Position numbers and translations under genes: made by a program
Notes under the pieces: generated by a model
Told to the model about the DNA's origin: nothing
Databases searched by the model: none
What the model saw: only the letters and a program-made list of their open reading frames with translations
NCBI GenBank assembly: GCA_039621445.1
Contig: CP154954.1
Span: 72,485,082-72,549,081, forward strand
DNA from: Euglena gracilis
Lineage: Eukaryota; Euglenida; Euglenophyceae; Euglenales
Direction: 5' to 3'
Length of the DNA: 64,000 bases
Shown here: positions 19,672 through 30,514 of the stretch, in pieces
How the letters are laid out: each line of letters starts with the position of its first letter
Numbering within the stretch: the first letter of the stretch is position 1

Positions 19672-20818
19672 ATGCCTTGAAAACGGTGCACCACCTGGTG
19701 TCGTTCGGCAAAGGAGGAGCATTCAGACGACAGCTGGGCAAACGCCATTTCAAAAACAGCCAGAGGCATTTGTCTGCCCAGATCCTTTCACTCGCAATCC
19801 AGCATGCGCACGATGATTGTACGCAAACCAACGAAGGATGGCCTTCACCTTCTCCAAAGCCGGCCCTGATTATACAACGGCACAACAGTGTGGAGCAACA
19901 TTCTTTGTGGAACAGGACCTGTTGTGCAGGGGAAGAAAAGCAAATCAGATCGTTGTTCTTGGACCAACTTTTTCATCCTCTTCATGTTAGAAGCTGAATC
20001 AATGCCATGCCTTTGCTCCACAGCACGAGGCGGGGCCTGGTTTGCATATCCACGCACTTCAACAGGGTTAAGCAAAGACATGGGTTGTGGTCACAGCAAT
20101 GACACGGCACTCCAGCTCCTTCTGGGCAAGTTCAATGGCTTCGAAAAGTTTCTGGGCCAGCCGTTCCGCAGTGTGTGGTTGACCAGTGGTGTCCTCCGCG
20201 GACAAAAGGTAGCAGCCCCCCCCCCCCCAACTTGAATGCTTGTCACCAACGTTGGGTCATTTGAAGGGCCCGTCCATCCATCCATCTGCAGGGTCGCAAA
20301 CTTCCCTTTCAGCCGAGAGTTCAAAACATTGAATTGTTTGATAAAAATCCGGTCCAGCAAATCACCACTGAGGGAACGGCGTTCTGCCGGCTTGTAACCA
20401 GGCCTGCACATGCCATGAAATGGCGGAATTCTGGGTGGTTCACACAGCTGAACGGCAAGTTTGCAGCCACCACGAACCGGCACAACTGTTCATCCAACGC
20501 CTGCTTCATCTCGTTGTCGGTAACGACTGGCTGTAGGAGCGCTTGCTTCGGCCGTTTCCTTGGGAGTTCTTCAATCTCCAGCACTGGCTCTTCCACCGAA
20601 GACGAAGATGATGATACTTCTTCTGTCAACCCAGCACGTATCAATCCCCTGCACCGTTGTGCATGGTTCCACATCCGCTGGACCAGGGGGGCCACCTCAA
20701 CGTCGCACCCCTTGCAAGAGGCACGGGTACGTCCATCAAATACTTGATGTTTTATGAAGTAATGCCAAATACCATGTGCCGGTCTTCCACCAGGCATAAA
20801 AACAACAGGGCAGGCCAT
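19672..20818 (-). pseudogene. hAT transposase, N-terminal half with BED-like finger
   Basis: The frame opens at 20818. Residues about 17-58 form a BED-type zinc finger (W-H-Y-F, C-K-G-C, then H-A-Q-R-C). An acidic/basic linker follows, then F-S-C-V-N-H-P-E-F-R-H-F, typical of hAT proteins. After a shift near 20440 it continues with R-P-G-Y-K-P, L-Q-M-D-G-W-T-G, G-Q-P-H-T-A-E-R-L, D-S-A-S-N-M-K-R-M and N-D-T-R-W, all canonical hAT/DUF659-type blocks in the right order down to 19680. At least three frameshifts are needed and C-runs interrupt it, for example at 20215-20229. It continues in the 16930-17775 segment on the far side of the inserted element. It is inactive. Confidence 0.75.
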
Positions 20819-20819
20819 A

Positions 20820-20945
20820 GGAGTTAGGAATGACGTTCCCTTTCGCGACCTGAATCGTTCAAAACTGGTTAAAACTAGTTTGAAACGTTTTAAACGTATT
20901 TAACTCTTCGGGATGTTTTAATTCCAACCCTGACCCCCCATGGTG
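20820..20945. repeat. Possible hAT terminal region
   Basis: GTTTTAAACG and AAACGTTTT words lead to ATTCCAACCCTG at 20923-20934, whose complement starts CAGGGTTGGAAT, a hAT-like end. The matching left end was not found near 16.9 kb. Confidence 0.35.
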
Positions 20946-21965
20946 GTTGGACCCCCTCGGCACGGCAAAATGGGGACCCCCCCCCTGGTCAGCCGACCCC
21001 CTCGGCACGGCATGCTGAACCATACCGATGAATTTTTGTTCCCGCCTGTGGGCGCCCGAATTGTTTCAAAACGGCTTTTCGGCTTTTCGGCCGCGGCGAG
21101 TGGCGAAAAAGCCGTGCTGAACGGCGAAGATGCCATTTCTCCGGGCACTTTTGGCAGAAAAGCCGTTTAGCCGGCAGCACTGGCGCACTGGCGCTGAGTA
21201 CATGTGCCAGTTTTCGCACAAGGTCCACACTCGCTGAAGGCCACCCACCAGAATATCGGCTCAAGGGGCGTTCCACATCTGGACCTTTCAAATACTCCCA
21301 CGTTAGGTGAACACATGTCCACGGGACAGTTCTTCCCAATGCGACGTCACGTGTTGTACGTCCGGATATGCCACAGTTTCGTCGTTCAAAAACACATGTC
21401 GATTGTGTTTTTTTTTCACGCCGTCCACATACGGCTTGCGTTGGGTGTCAACAAGGACAATACGTCCTGGGGTGTGCTCAGCCAGCTCCCAAACACCACC
21501 AAAAGTTTGATTAACAGAAGCCAGAAATTTTCAGCCTCTCCACTCAGTCACACGACTAAATCCTGTCTTCTTGCTTCTTCGTGCCATGGTGAAAAACTGA
21601 ATGTCTTGCGCAGAATGTTTCACGTCCGAAATAAGGAAGTCTTCAAAGCACAAAGGGAAGAAGAGCCAGACAAAAAGCGGCCACGGAAAGTCGAATTGCC
21701 AAAAATGAGTGGCAAAAATGCCGAAAAAGCCAAAAGTGAACGGCATAATCGCCGAAAAGCCGAAAAACAACGGCTAAAAAGCCGAAAAGCTGCAAAAAAA
21801 ATGTGTCAAAAAGCCGAAAAGCCGAAATGAACCACTCATGGGTGGGAACATTCCTTTGGGAAATTTCGGCTGTCCGCCACGGTGGACCCCCCCCCCCCCG
21901 GGGGGACTGACCCCCTCGGCACGGCAAAATGGGGACCCCCCTCTGGTGGCCGAGGGTCCTCGTCA
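20930..21965. mobile_element. Element bounded by direct GACCCCCTCGGCACGGC repeats
   Basis: GGACCCCCTCGGCACGGCAA with a following AAATGGGGACCCCCC occurs at 20949-20985 and again, in the same orientation, at 21908-21942. A partial copy lies at 20995-21012. The interior has a Lys-rich minisatellite of GCCGAAAA/GGCAAAAAT words (21690-21830) and a minus-strand coding-like segment. Direct rather than inverted ends are unusual here and may mark a relic with terminal direct repeats. Confidence 0.4.
21180..21510 (-). pseudogene. Unrecognised coding-like segment
   Basis: On the minus strand 21510-21310 reads as an ordinary protein segment (G-G-V-W-E-L-A-E-H-T-P-G-R-I-V-L-V-D-T then F-L-N-D-E-T-V-A-Y-P-D-V-Q-H-V). 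It ends at a stop, and 21297-21180 reads on in another frame (G-P-D-V-E-R-P-L-S-R-Y). I do not recognise the family. It lies in the element at 20930-21965 and is probably a degraded transposon or captured protein. Confidence 0.35.
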
Positions 21966-22866
21966 GACGTGCCGAACCTCCCTTGAGCTAATGGGAGAAG
22001 ATTGATGCTCAGGGGGTGCGGTCCCCGTGAGCCCCCCCCGTGACCCCCCCCCCCGTGACCCCCCCGTGACCCGCAAATGAGGGGTGTGATTTGTCCAATC
22101 GATGGGCAGCGATTTGTGCCTTCCATGTTCTCACCGAGTCCACCCACAAGGTCCCCGAAACTGCCATTTGCCCCCCGTGACACCCCCCCCCCCCCCCCCC
22201 CCCCACCCCTGACCCCCCCCGTGACCCGCGCCACCCCCTCAAAGCGGATGCGACCCCGATCACTGAAGGACGCAAGACAGCTGGGCTTGGAGGTGGGGCG
22301 CAGCTGGTCCACCAGGCTTGGTCGTGGTGGCTAGTGTCATAGGTGTCACACGGGGGGGGGGTCGGGGGGGGGGGCGGGACGGCCGCCCCCCCCCGGGATT
22401 TTGGAAAGAAAACAATTTTGCGGCACGAATGTGATATTTTTCTTTGCAATGCCATGTTCAATAGCTCAAAGGGCGTTACCGTCTCGGCTGCCTTCGGCAG
22501 CCACCTTACCAGTTGAAAACACGTTTTTGGAGAATGAATTTGCAAAATCCATTGGCCTCGGCCGCCTTTGGCGGCCGAAATAAAAATCCTTGAAAAAAGC
22601 CAAGAAGAAGCCATTTTTTTTCACTTTGCACAAAATCATTTTTTTTGTTGACCCGCAGAGTTTCCCCCAAACTCGGCTGGTCAAGAAAATGGAGGGAGGG
22701 GGACATATGGGGATATCAGTTTGTATTCAAACAGCCAAGGTGAAAGTGGTTTGTGGGGTCCCAAAAAACAATTAGCATCAAAGGAGGGATAAAACGTCGG
22801 TTTGTGGCCAAAATCAAACATCAAGAAGTGCCGTCCCCCCCCCCCCAGGTTGCGAAGTCGACAGTT
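21966..22866. repeat. GTGACCCCC tandem words and GGCCGAAGG hairpins
   Basis: CCGTGACCCCCC words repeat irregularly at 22033-22075 and 22170-22230. Short hairpins CTGCCTTCGGCAG (22489-22501) and GGCCGCCTTTGGCGGCC (22560-22576) occur in AT-rich DNA. No gene is seen. Confidence 0.5.
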
Positions 22867-24106
22867 GGGTTAAGTCGGTGACCCCCCCCCACCGGACTCA
22901 GGACAAAGCCGGTGACCCCCTACGATGGACTCAGGGGTGACAAAGCCGGTGAGGGGGGGGTCACCGGCTTTGTCTTGAGTCCGGTGACCCCCCCCCAATT
23001 TTTAAAAATGAATGGATGAATCTTGTGGGGATGTGCGGGACAACCAATTAAAAGCCAGAAAAGACCACCATGCACTAAAACGCCAGTAGGACCACAAGAT
23101 TGCCAGGCACAGCACGAGGACAGAGAGAGCTCCCACCAAAAAAAACCTGGTACAAGCGTCAAGCATACGTAATGGTATTAGTAGGTTTCAGGAAGGAAAA
23201 AAATGGAGGCAGACAGTTGGTGTGATCCTCATTGCTTACGCTCCGTGTTCAAAACACGGGCGGGCATGGGGAGCATCTCCCTGCTATCACAACGAGGACA
23301 ACACCAACTGTTGCGAGGGGGGGGGGGCATGGCACGGCCAGCGCAATCAAGGTGCCAAAATTCGTGGCATGAGTCGCAGTCCATTGGGCGCAGCAAACCG
23401 CGTTTGCCCAACGACAGAGAGTACCGAGCACAAGGCTTTCCTTGCATGTGCCTCCTCGGTGGTTTCCGTCTTAGCTCGGGGAACGGGTACATGGGTATCC
23501 CACTACCGACACAGAAGCTACCTTTGGGCCTTATGGGCAATCTGTTTGCTGCTTCTGTGTCAAAGATGGCGTGCATTGTGAGCACATGCTTTGCAAAAGC
23601 GCACATGTGCTCGTCCAGGTGATCAGTTTTGCAGCCTCTCACATCACAAATTTTCTGGAAATTTGGTAAGAATACCCCCCTTTCTGATTTTTGGCACTGC
23701 CATCAGGCTGAGGTGCAGATTCTGTAAAAAAAAAATATCCCCAAAAAGCACTGTATCCACAGGTTCTTTTTTCATTGGGGATTCCGTAAATTCTTTCAAC
23801 CTTGCCAAAAGGGCACTGGGGGTGGGCGTGGGTCCCAAGCCAGCCTCAGCTACCACAACGGCCTGTGCCGGCATCATTTTGGCTAATGGAAACAAGAAAC
23901 CAATGATGAAAAACAGAATTTTCCTCATTAGGGAGTCACCGGCTTTGTCCTGAGTCCGGTGGGGGGGGGTCACCGACTTATAGCAAGACCCCCCCCTCAC
24001 CGGCTTTGTCCTGAGTCCGGTGGGGGGGGTCACCGGCTTTGTCCTTCGGACAAAGCCGGTGACCCCCCCCACCGGACTCAGGACAAAGCCGGTGAGGGGG
24101 GGGTCT
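22867..24106. mobile_element. 1.24-kb element with CACCGGCTTTGTCC end arrays
   Basis: Both ends consist of two to four alternating, inverted copies of CACCGGCTTTGTCCTGAGTC followed by CGGT and a G/C-run (22870-22990 and 23935-24105). The arrays can fold extensively. Between them lies a minus-strand reading frame with a PHD-type zinc-binding half. No transposase is seen, so this may be a fold-back element that has captured a gene fragment. Confidence 0.6.
23229..23642 (-). CDS. PHD-finger-like protein fragment
   Basis: The 137-codon frame contains M-D-C-D-S-C-H-E-F-W-H-L-D-C-A-G near residues 93-108, then a Pro-rich spacer and N-S-W-C-C-P-R-C. This matches the second half of a PHD finger (C-x2-C, W-H-x2-C, W-x-C-x2-C), a fold that binds histone tails. 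The first Cys pair of the eight zinc ligands is not clear, so the finger may be incomplete or split by an intron. The N-terminal part has two further Cys but no known domain. It lies inside the 22867-24106 element, so it is likely captured or element-encoded, as PHD fingers are in some transposons. Confidence 0.5.
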   Translation of the reverse strand: MRGCKTDHLDEHMCAFAKHVLTMHAIFDTEAANRLPIRPKGSFCVGSGIPMYPFPELRRKPPRRHMQGKPCARYSLSLGKRGLLRPMDCDSCHEFWHLDCAGRAMPPPPRNSWCCPRCDSREMLPMPARVLNTERKQ

Positions 24107-24515
24107 TTCTTGATATAGAGTTGGGAGGTTTCCAAAAGGAGTTCTAACCATGATTTCGCTTTCTAGCTCAAGTTTTTGGAGCATTGGACTTCAAAAAAGA
24201 CGTTAGCGTCTCGGCCCTTTCGGGGCCAAGAGGACAGAAAAAAATACATTTTGGTTGTGCCATAAAAAAAAAATTCCTCGGCGCTTCGCGCCGGGGAAAA
24301 AAGGATGTGCTCCAAATTTTGTCGGTTCCTCCCCCTACCGGGAAAAAATTGTTCCGACACTGCTGGCTAGTGTCACCAGGCAGCATTCCGGTCGTCAAAA
24401 AGGACAACTTTTGTCAATCGTAAATAACAGCCATTTATCCTCGTCAGTCAGAAACACAGGGAGTAATTTACATCGGTTTTGTCAAGAATGTTGCGGCGAG
24501 ACCATTAGAGCATAA
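24107..24515. other. No gene recognised
   Basis: AT-rich DNA with short hairpins (GGCCCTTTCGGGGCC at 24212-24226 and CGGCGCTTCGCGCCG at 24279-24293). No coding signal is convincing. Confidence 0.35.
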
Positions 24516-24519
24516 ATGC

Positions 24520-24920
24520 TGCCCCGTCATTTATGGATCCGGCTTTTCCCGCCCGAGGGCTAAGAACAATGAAGTCGTCAGCAGGAACAACGGTGGCCCG
24601 AAAATTTGGGCCTATATATTTGTGTAGGGCCTGACGTTCCTCAGTTGATCGCCAGGAGCAAGGAACCGTCCTTCCCTTTTTGCCGTGTTACGAGGTGGTC
24701 TTGGGAGAAGTTCTCAATGGCGCTCTCTGCGACCTTTGCCTGCGGTTGCATCAGTGCGCAAGGGCCAGTTGTGGGGTGGGCTCAGGGCTCACTTCAAGAA
24801 TGTGGCCGCTCATGACTTCAGCCTTCCCCCCGAGCATCTCAGTCACATTTGTTGGCACGAACTTATGGTTTTTGTCGGGCACGTTCTGGAAATTTTCCAG
24901 TTTTACATCAAGATGACGGG
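24520..24920 (-). pseudogene. Unrecognised coding-like region
   Basis: On the minus strand 24920-24750 gives a normal-looking segment (L-E-N-F-Q-N-V-P-D-K-N-H-K-F-V, then M-S-G-H-I-L-E-V). In another frame 24670-24520 gives H-K-Y-I-G-P-N-F-R-A-T-V-V-P-A-D-D. The two would be one protein after a frameshift. I do not recognise the family. It is bounded on the right by a poly-C/CTGGCTGG repeat at 24940. It is likely a degraded transposon or captured protein. Confidence 0.35.
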
Positions 24921-24939
24921 AGGAGGGGTAGGGTTGGTG

Positions 24940-25330
24940 GGTCCGGCTGAGCCCCCCCCCCCCCGGGGGTTTTCTTAAGAACCCCCCAGGGGGGGGGGGT
25001 CCAGCCTCCGGCTGGCAAAAAGGCTGCTGGCTGGAAATGAGTTGCTGGCTGGAACCCCCCCGGGGTATGGGGGGGGGGGAGGGGGGGTCCGGGGCTGGAG
25101 GGGGTGGGCTGCGGACACCTTCCGGAGAACCTTCCTGGACACAATTATTGATCCCTAATGGACGAGAAAGTTGGACCCCCATAGACATTTTTGTTGAGCC
25201 CCCCGTGGACACTTATGTGTGAGACTGGTGGTGTTTTTCTGCTTTTCCTTTTTCAGTTTGGGGGTGTGATCCCTGTGTCCCCCCCCGTGTCCCCCCCCGT
25301 GTCCCCCCCGTGTCCCGCACTTCAGGGGGG
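24940..25330. repeat. CTGGCTGG block and GTGTCCCCCC words
   Basis: CCCCGGGGGTTTTCTTAAGAAC and GGTCCAGCCTCCGGCTGGCA (24960-25020), then CTGCTGGCTGG repeats to 25060, form the same composite as at 2640-2715 and 16187-16280. CGTGTCCCCCC is repeated at 25278-25315. Confidence 0.5.
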
Positions 25331-26009
25331 TCCCTAGAAGGCGGCCAAGGCAACATACAGCATGAATTTTTAGCTGTTTGGCATCATTTTCCACGGTTTT
25401 TCATGGATTCTCAAGGCCATTTGACTTTCCCCCACCCACAATCCCTTTTTTTTTTCACCTAGTATGGCCTGGAGCTTGGCTCGGGGTCAATGTGAAATAA
25501 ATTTTTGGTCCCTCAAAAAGTCGCAAATTTCGTCCCAGAAGGTCCCGAAAAGAGGCATGTTTCCCCCGTGTCCCCCCCGTGTCCCCCCCCCGTGTCTCGC
25601 CCCACCCCCTTTTTTTTGTTTGCCTCATGCTTGTGGATTGTCCTGGTAATGTCAGTGCTTAGCCTGCATCGCACCTTACATTGGTTGTTGTTGTCAATAC
25701 TGCCTCCAATTACCACTTTTTTTTTTTGACATTGTCGACCTTGAATGTTGCCAGTGTTTTCCCCATTACAGAATCAGTTGAAAGCATCACTCAAATTCTA
25801 TAACAAAACCCAAACTCCAAGCAGTTGCATGCCATGGATGTCGACCACCATCATCGAAGGCGAAATGAAAACTCCACCCCCATCCAAAACAAATAAACAA
25901 ACCCCTGAAAACAGGGATGTTACCCCACCTCACCCCCCCCCCCCCACCCCCCCCCCCGTTCCCCCCCCGTGACCCGAACAAAGACCCTTTTCGGCTAGTT
26001 TTTATGGAA
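25331..26009. other. No gene recognised
   Basis: AT-rich DNA with CCGTGTCCCCCC words at 25563-25600 and poly-C at 25935-25970. No coding signal is seen. Confidence 0.4.
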
Positions 26010-26625
26010 AAAATTTGGCCGGTGATGCCTAATTTGACAAAATCTTCATGCAGATTCCTAATTTTGAGTCATAAATTTTACAAATTTGGGGAGGGTGATT
26101 CCAAATTTGCTGTCAAATTCCTGATTTTAGGTGTGGGGATTGCTAGTTTTTTTGATTTTTCCCCCAAAAATTTATATTCCGTGATTCCTAATTTGGTCGG
26201 CGAAAGGGGGAGCACACGGCTGCCCGACGGCTGGCCGACGGCTGGCCGACGGCTGGCCGACGGCTGGCCGACGGCTGGCCGACGGCGTGACGGAAGCCGG
26301 GTCAGGTTGTCTATCTCATATGGGTAGCAAATGCCTAATTTGGCGTGCCAGTTCCGAATTTTGAGTGGCAAATTCCTGATTTTGAGGCGTAAATTCCTAA
26401 TTTCATGTGTAAATTCCTAATTTTGAGTGGCAAATGCCTAATTTTGTGTCAAATCCCGTTTTCATGTGGAAAATGCACAATTTTGGCTGGCGTGAGTGGC
26501 AAATGTATATTTCGGGGTGAAAATTGCTTAGTTTCAGCACCTAATGCCAAAATTTGGTGTGCAAATGCTTCATGTTGGGTGCCAAATCTTCATTTCGGAT
26601 GTGCGTTTTGAATTTTCTTTCAAAT
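26010..26625. repeat. Degenerate 21-22 bp minisatellite
   Basis: Units of the type GCAAATTCCTAATTTTGAGT repeat irregularly on both sides of the CGGCTGGCCGA array, from about 26030 to 26180 and 26320 to 26610. It is non-coding. Confidence 0.65.
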
Positions 26626-27056
26626 TCTACAAGAGGGGCTACAATTTTGGGTCACTTGAAACCATTTCACACAATATTTGAGCCTTTTTTTGTCCATTAT
26701 AAGGTACCTTCGTCCATTATTAGGTAATTTTGCCAGTGGGACACCAGCTGAGCATTTTTTCGTCTTTCGAATAATATGTAGGCAAATAACCCTTCACAAT
26801 GACTGTAGAATGACCCCCCCAAAAAGGGCTGAAATGGTCAAAATTGGTCAAAAAGGTCCAAAATTGGCAAAATTGACAAAAATTGACGAAAAATGACTTC
26901 AAATGGGCAAAAATGCAGCCTCCACCAACGATGAACATGACCTTGAAGGGAGATTGGCGGCGAAATTGTTTTTGCATTACAAGGCTGTGGCTCGGGTCAT
27001 TTCCCTGTGAGTCACACGGCTGGCCGACGGCTGGCCGACGGCGTGCTCCCCCAAAA
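26201..27056. repeat. 11-bp CGGCTGGCCGA arrays with inverted outer ends
   Basis: An array of about six perfect ACGGCTGGCCG units lies at 26225-26286 and a two-unit array at 27017-27043. The outer flanks are inverted (GGGGGAGCAC at 26205-26214 and GTGCTCCCCC at 27043-27052), so the pair could be the ends of an 850-bp element. The interior is non-coding. Confidence 0.5.
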
Positions 27057-27565
27057 TGTGGTGTTCCCCTCGTGACCCCCCTGTGAACCCCCCCGTGACC
27101 CCCCCCGTGACCTGAACCACCCCACAAAAGGCATCACCATCTCTTGCTGTCTGTTGGGTGGCTTGAAAGCTTCTAAATTGTGATGGATTTGTGCCATAAT
27201 GTCAAAAATTGCCACATTTTTGTCACATTCAATGCCATCTTTCAAAAAAGCGCCACCGTCTCGCCGGCTTTTGGACGGTGGAAAAAAAACAATGGTTACA
27301 TTTGGCATTGTCAAGGATCTCGCCCCCCGGAAGAAAAATTACTTCTACACCCCTGCATGACCCCTCTGTCTGGTTCCAGAGCTGGCGTCTTTTGTTTTTC
27401 CTTTAAATAAAACCACAAAACCCCCCAAAAAACCGTTTTGAAGGGCCCGAAATGTTTTTGAAAGCAGTGTGTCCCGTCACATTCGTTGTTGCCTCGGCTC
27501 TGCATGATGCGCAGTGATCACAAAGCTGTTTTTTTTTGTAGTTCAATGTAACACAAAATAAATGT
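27057..27565. other. No gene recognised
   Basis: GTGACCCCCC words at 27073-27112 are followed by AT-rich DNA without coding signal. Confidence 0.4.
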
Positions 27566-27569
27566 GGCT

Positions 27570-28500
27570 TTGGAAGACTTTAAGGAGAGGCTGCTTGTAT
27601 TCTAGAGAAAAGCTAATGTTAAGTGTGGCCATCTATGTGAATGTATGACATCCCAATGCGAGACACCGAGGAAGAGCTTTGGAGCAGTCGTTGGATGATT
27701 CCTCCGCCACCCACATTTGTGAAATTTTGAGAGCTAGCTTTTTTATCCCACCTTTTGAGTGGAAGATGCGAAGTCATCTTGTACGATCAATAATCAGACT
27801 CTCCACGACATTCCCACCAATTCCATTTGGATCTCAGGATCTGCTGTGGAATTTTAAGTGCCTTGGTTCAGATTGTGTCAAACAGGTCTCCTTGCAAAAT
27901 TGATCATCAGGGCCTAAATTTCATGGGTCAGAGGTTCAATTATTCACGTCCCCGGGGGCCCTGTAGAAATGTACTCCATTCTCCCATTTCCTGCCCGACG
28001 GGGGCCAACAAAAATGTCCGGCCGGGTCCAACAATCGTGCCTGTCGGCTGTAGGAAGACTTTGAGAAGAGGTTGCTTTTACCCTAGAGTTACTGTCAAAG
28101 AAAATTTTTGGAAGCTAATGTAAAGTGTGGCCATCTGTGTGAATTGATGACATTCCAATGCGAGACCCAGAGGGACGGAACAACCAAGAACTTAAATTTC
28201 ACAGCAGATGCTAAGATTCAAATGAAATTGGTGGGAATGTCTTCAAGAGTCTGCATGTTGATCTTACAAGATCACTTCGCACCATCCACCCAAAATGTGG
28301 GGCAAAGCTAGCTCTCAAAATTTTACAAATGTGGGAGGCATTATCCACGTGGGAGGAATCATAGACAAATTGTTCCAGACAGGTTTCCCTGCAAAATTGT
28401 CCATCAGGGCCTAAATTTCATGGGTCAGAGGGTCAAATATTCATGTCCCCGAGGCCCCATAGAAGTGTCCTTCATCATCCTATTTCCTGCCCGGCTAGGG
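27570..28500. repeat. Direct duplication of about 480 bp with internal inversion
   Basis: Two halves share, in direct order, AAGTGTGGCCATCT, CATTCCAATGCGAGAC and a long block with ATCAGGGCCTAAATTTCATG (27908-28010 and 28390-28495). A middle segment with GAGAGCTAGC and CACAAATGT is inverted between them (27705-27742 against 28308-28340). TGTCCGGCCGGGT and CTGTCGGCT words recur at 29715-29752. No coding is seen. Confidence 0.6.
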
Positions 28501-29010
28501 CGGGGATGGTTTGGTAACGGACCCAAATAATCATGAAATTTCAAGTTTTTTGCGTAAGATTTCAGACCCTATTTTTCATCCTGTTTGAATTCCCGTCGAC
28601 AGAGACATCCACCGGTTTGATGGCAATGACCAGATGACCTGAGCACCTTGGACAGCAGGCATTCTCCACCAAAAGCCACTCCGGGAGCCGCACTTTTTCA
28701 AGTGCGGGTGATCTCCCGGTAGTGTGAAACCCCATTTTTGGGGGGTTGGACCGCAATCTGAACAGTGGGGGACCAACCCGCCGCCTCCCCCCCCCCCCCC
28801 CCCCAGGCGGAGTGGGTTCGACCCAACCTGCCCCAGTCCAAAGACTATTTTGGGTAACTTTCCTCTTTTCTAGAAAAATTGGACATCCTAACCCACCAAC
28901 CCTCAATTAAACGATAGTCATCCGAGCCGGGGGGGGGGGGCTGCAATTTGTGTGGGACTCGTCTTTTATAGCGTTTAAAAACACCCAAAACATTTTTCGC
29001 AGACCTGGTT
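28501..29010. other. No gene recognised
   Basis: A minus-strand frame at 28562-28906 includes a C-P-R-C pair and normal residues between 28600 and 28720 but is then filled by poly-C. I cannot assign it. Confidence 0.3.
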
Positions 29011-29012
29011 GT

Positions 29013-29230
29013 GCCACATGTGGCCCAAAATTGGCCACCTGCTGTCACCGCCTTTGGCCCAAAACTGGCCCACCACATCTGGCCCAAAACTGGCCAGCAT
29101 ATGTGGCCCAAAACTGGCCACCACATTGGGCCTGAAACTGGCCCCCACATCTGGCCGAAAACTGGCCACCATCTGTGGCACAAATTTGGCCACCAACCGT
29201 GGCCCAAAATTGGCCACTGGTTGTGACACA
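29013..29230. repeat. TGGCCCAAAACTGGCCACCA minisatellite
   Basis: About nine units of 22-24 bp follow one another, each with TGGCC(C/G)AAAA(C/T)TGGCC. The array keeps frames open on both strands without being a gene. Confidence 0.8.
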
Positions 29231-29754
29231 AAAGTGTTTAGGACTGTTTTTTTGGTTTTTTTTGGTTGAACAGCAGAAAAAGAAGGCAACAAACAAAAAC
29301 AAGTCTCATACCAATTGCAGCGTGCTGACTTAATAAACATTCTCCAGGTAACATGACTTCAGGTGATAAATATACTGGTCGTTGAATTCCTTCAGCAGCA
29401 CACCACAACTGACACTAACCTTGACTTCAACTCAAAATTGTCCACTTAAAACCAGAAATCCAATCTTGTCCTTTCATGTTACTTCTCATAAATGTACCGT
29501 CCGTCCAGTCGGCGGCCTCCTGTCATTTCTGTCATACCCGGAGAGGGTGAAATTAGGATTAGCGTCGCGAGCCCTACCAGGGATCGCATTTAGGATTTGC
29601 ATACCAAGGGTGTTTCCTAACTTTCATGTACGGAAAATGATAGGAAAGGTTTCACAGATTTTATCTTTCTTTCAGAGCATTTTTCACTGCACCACCCTAT
29701 GCCCGGCAGGGGCCATTGCAAATGTCCGGGCGGGTGTGACTGTCGGCTATTAGA
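29231..29754. other. No gene recognised
   Basis: AT-rich DNA. A GGGCCATTGCAAATGTCCGG segment at about 29708-29727 is shared with 28003-28025. Confidence 0.35.
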
Positions 29755-30045
29755 CCTGGAGGCCGGAGGGGGTGAGGGGGGGTCGCAACCGCTGGGGGGC
29801 CACTCACTTTTCCGCGAAAATGAAAAATGAAAAATAGTACTCCCCCCCCAAACGCTAGACCCCCTGGGACATACCACAAGTTGCCAAAAATGACCCCTTT
29901 TGGGTTGCCCGAGGGTCGGGTATGGGAATAGCTCGGGGGGGGGACCTGGGTCCCCCCCCCCCCGAGCTGTTCCCCCCCGTACTGTTCCCATTGGGCCGTA
30001 AAGGGTCCCGGGGACGGGAATAGCTCGGGGGGGGGGGCATGGTAT
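29755..30045. repeat. GAATAGCTCGGG fold-back repeat, uninterrupted copy
   Basis: ACTCACTTTTCCGCG and poly-C words are followed by CCCTTTTGGGTTGCCCGAGG, GGGAATAGCTCGGGG, CCCCGAGCTGTTCCC, GGGACGGGAATAGCTCGGGG and GCATGGTAT. This is the empty-site reference for the tyrosine-recombinase element at 11853-15116. Confidence 0.65.
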
Positions 30046-30049
30046 ATCG

Positions 30050-30425
30050 AGAACTGTGTCCTAGACGCCGGTTCGGGCGTGAAACCTGTTGCTGGGACGC
30101 CGGTTCGGGCAGTAGCCCGAACCCAGCGTCCCAGGCACAGGTTTCATTCACGCCCGGAAACTGTGGCTAGGGGGCTCCGGTTTCATGCCCGAACCGGCGG
30201 CTGAGGAATCACGGCCAATTTCGCCCAAAATACCCATGTTTGGGGCAGTTTTGGGCTGCTTTGGCCCAAATGGGCCGCCGGTCAAAAATGGCAGATTCCA
30301 CACTTATGAAGCCATGTTACCCATTAATCGAAAGCTCTTCTCAAGGGCTTTCGACAGATGGCCACAGGATTTGGCCATAATGCACGCAGCGCTTATTTTC
30401 AGCGATCGTGTATTCCAAAATTTGA
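30050..30425. repeat. Dispersed repeat with hairpin, copy B
   Basis: Several arms of GACGCCGGTTCGGGC and its complement fold on each other (30062-30130). The following sequence to 30425 parallels 880-1115, sharing GAAAGCTCTT, CAAGGGCTT and CTTATTTTCAGC/TTTATTTTCAGC words. Confidence 0.6.
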
Positions 30426-30514
30426 CATCCTAATTTGTCAAATCCCACAGCTTAGGTTGCATATCAAACGAAAGGTCTCGCCAACACCTTTCACTTGGTA
30501 CCCACAGAACTCCC

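Noticed and set aside
20930-21965. LTR retrotransposon from direct terminal repeats
   Set aside because: The direct repeats are only about 35-50 bp, and no reverse transcriptase, primer-binding site or polypurine tract is visible.
29009-29302. Trp-rich protein frames
   Set aside because: Translations of the TGGCCCAAAACTGGCC minisatellite on both strands.
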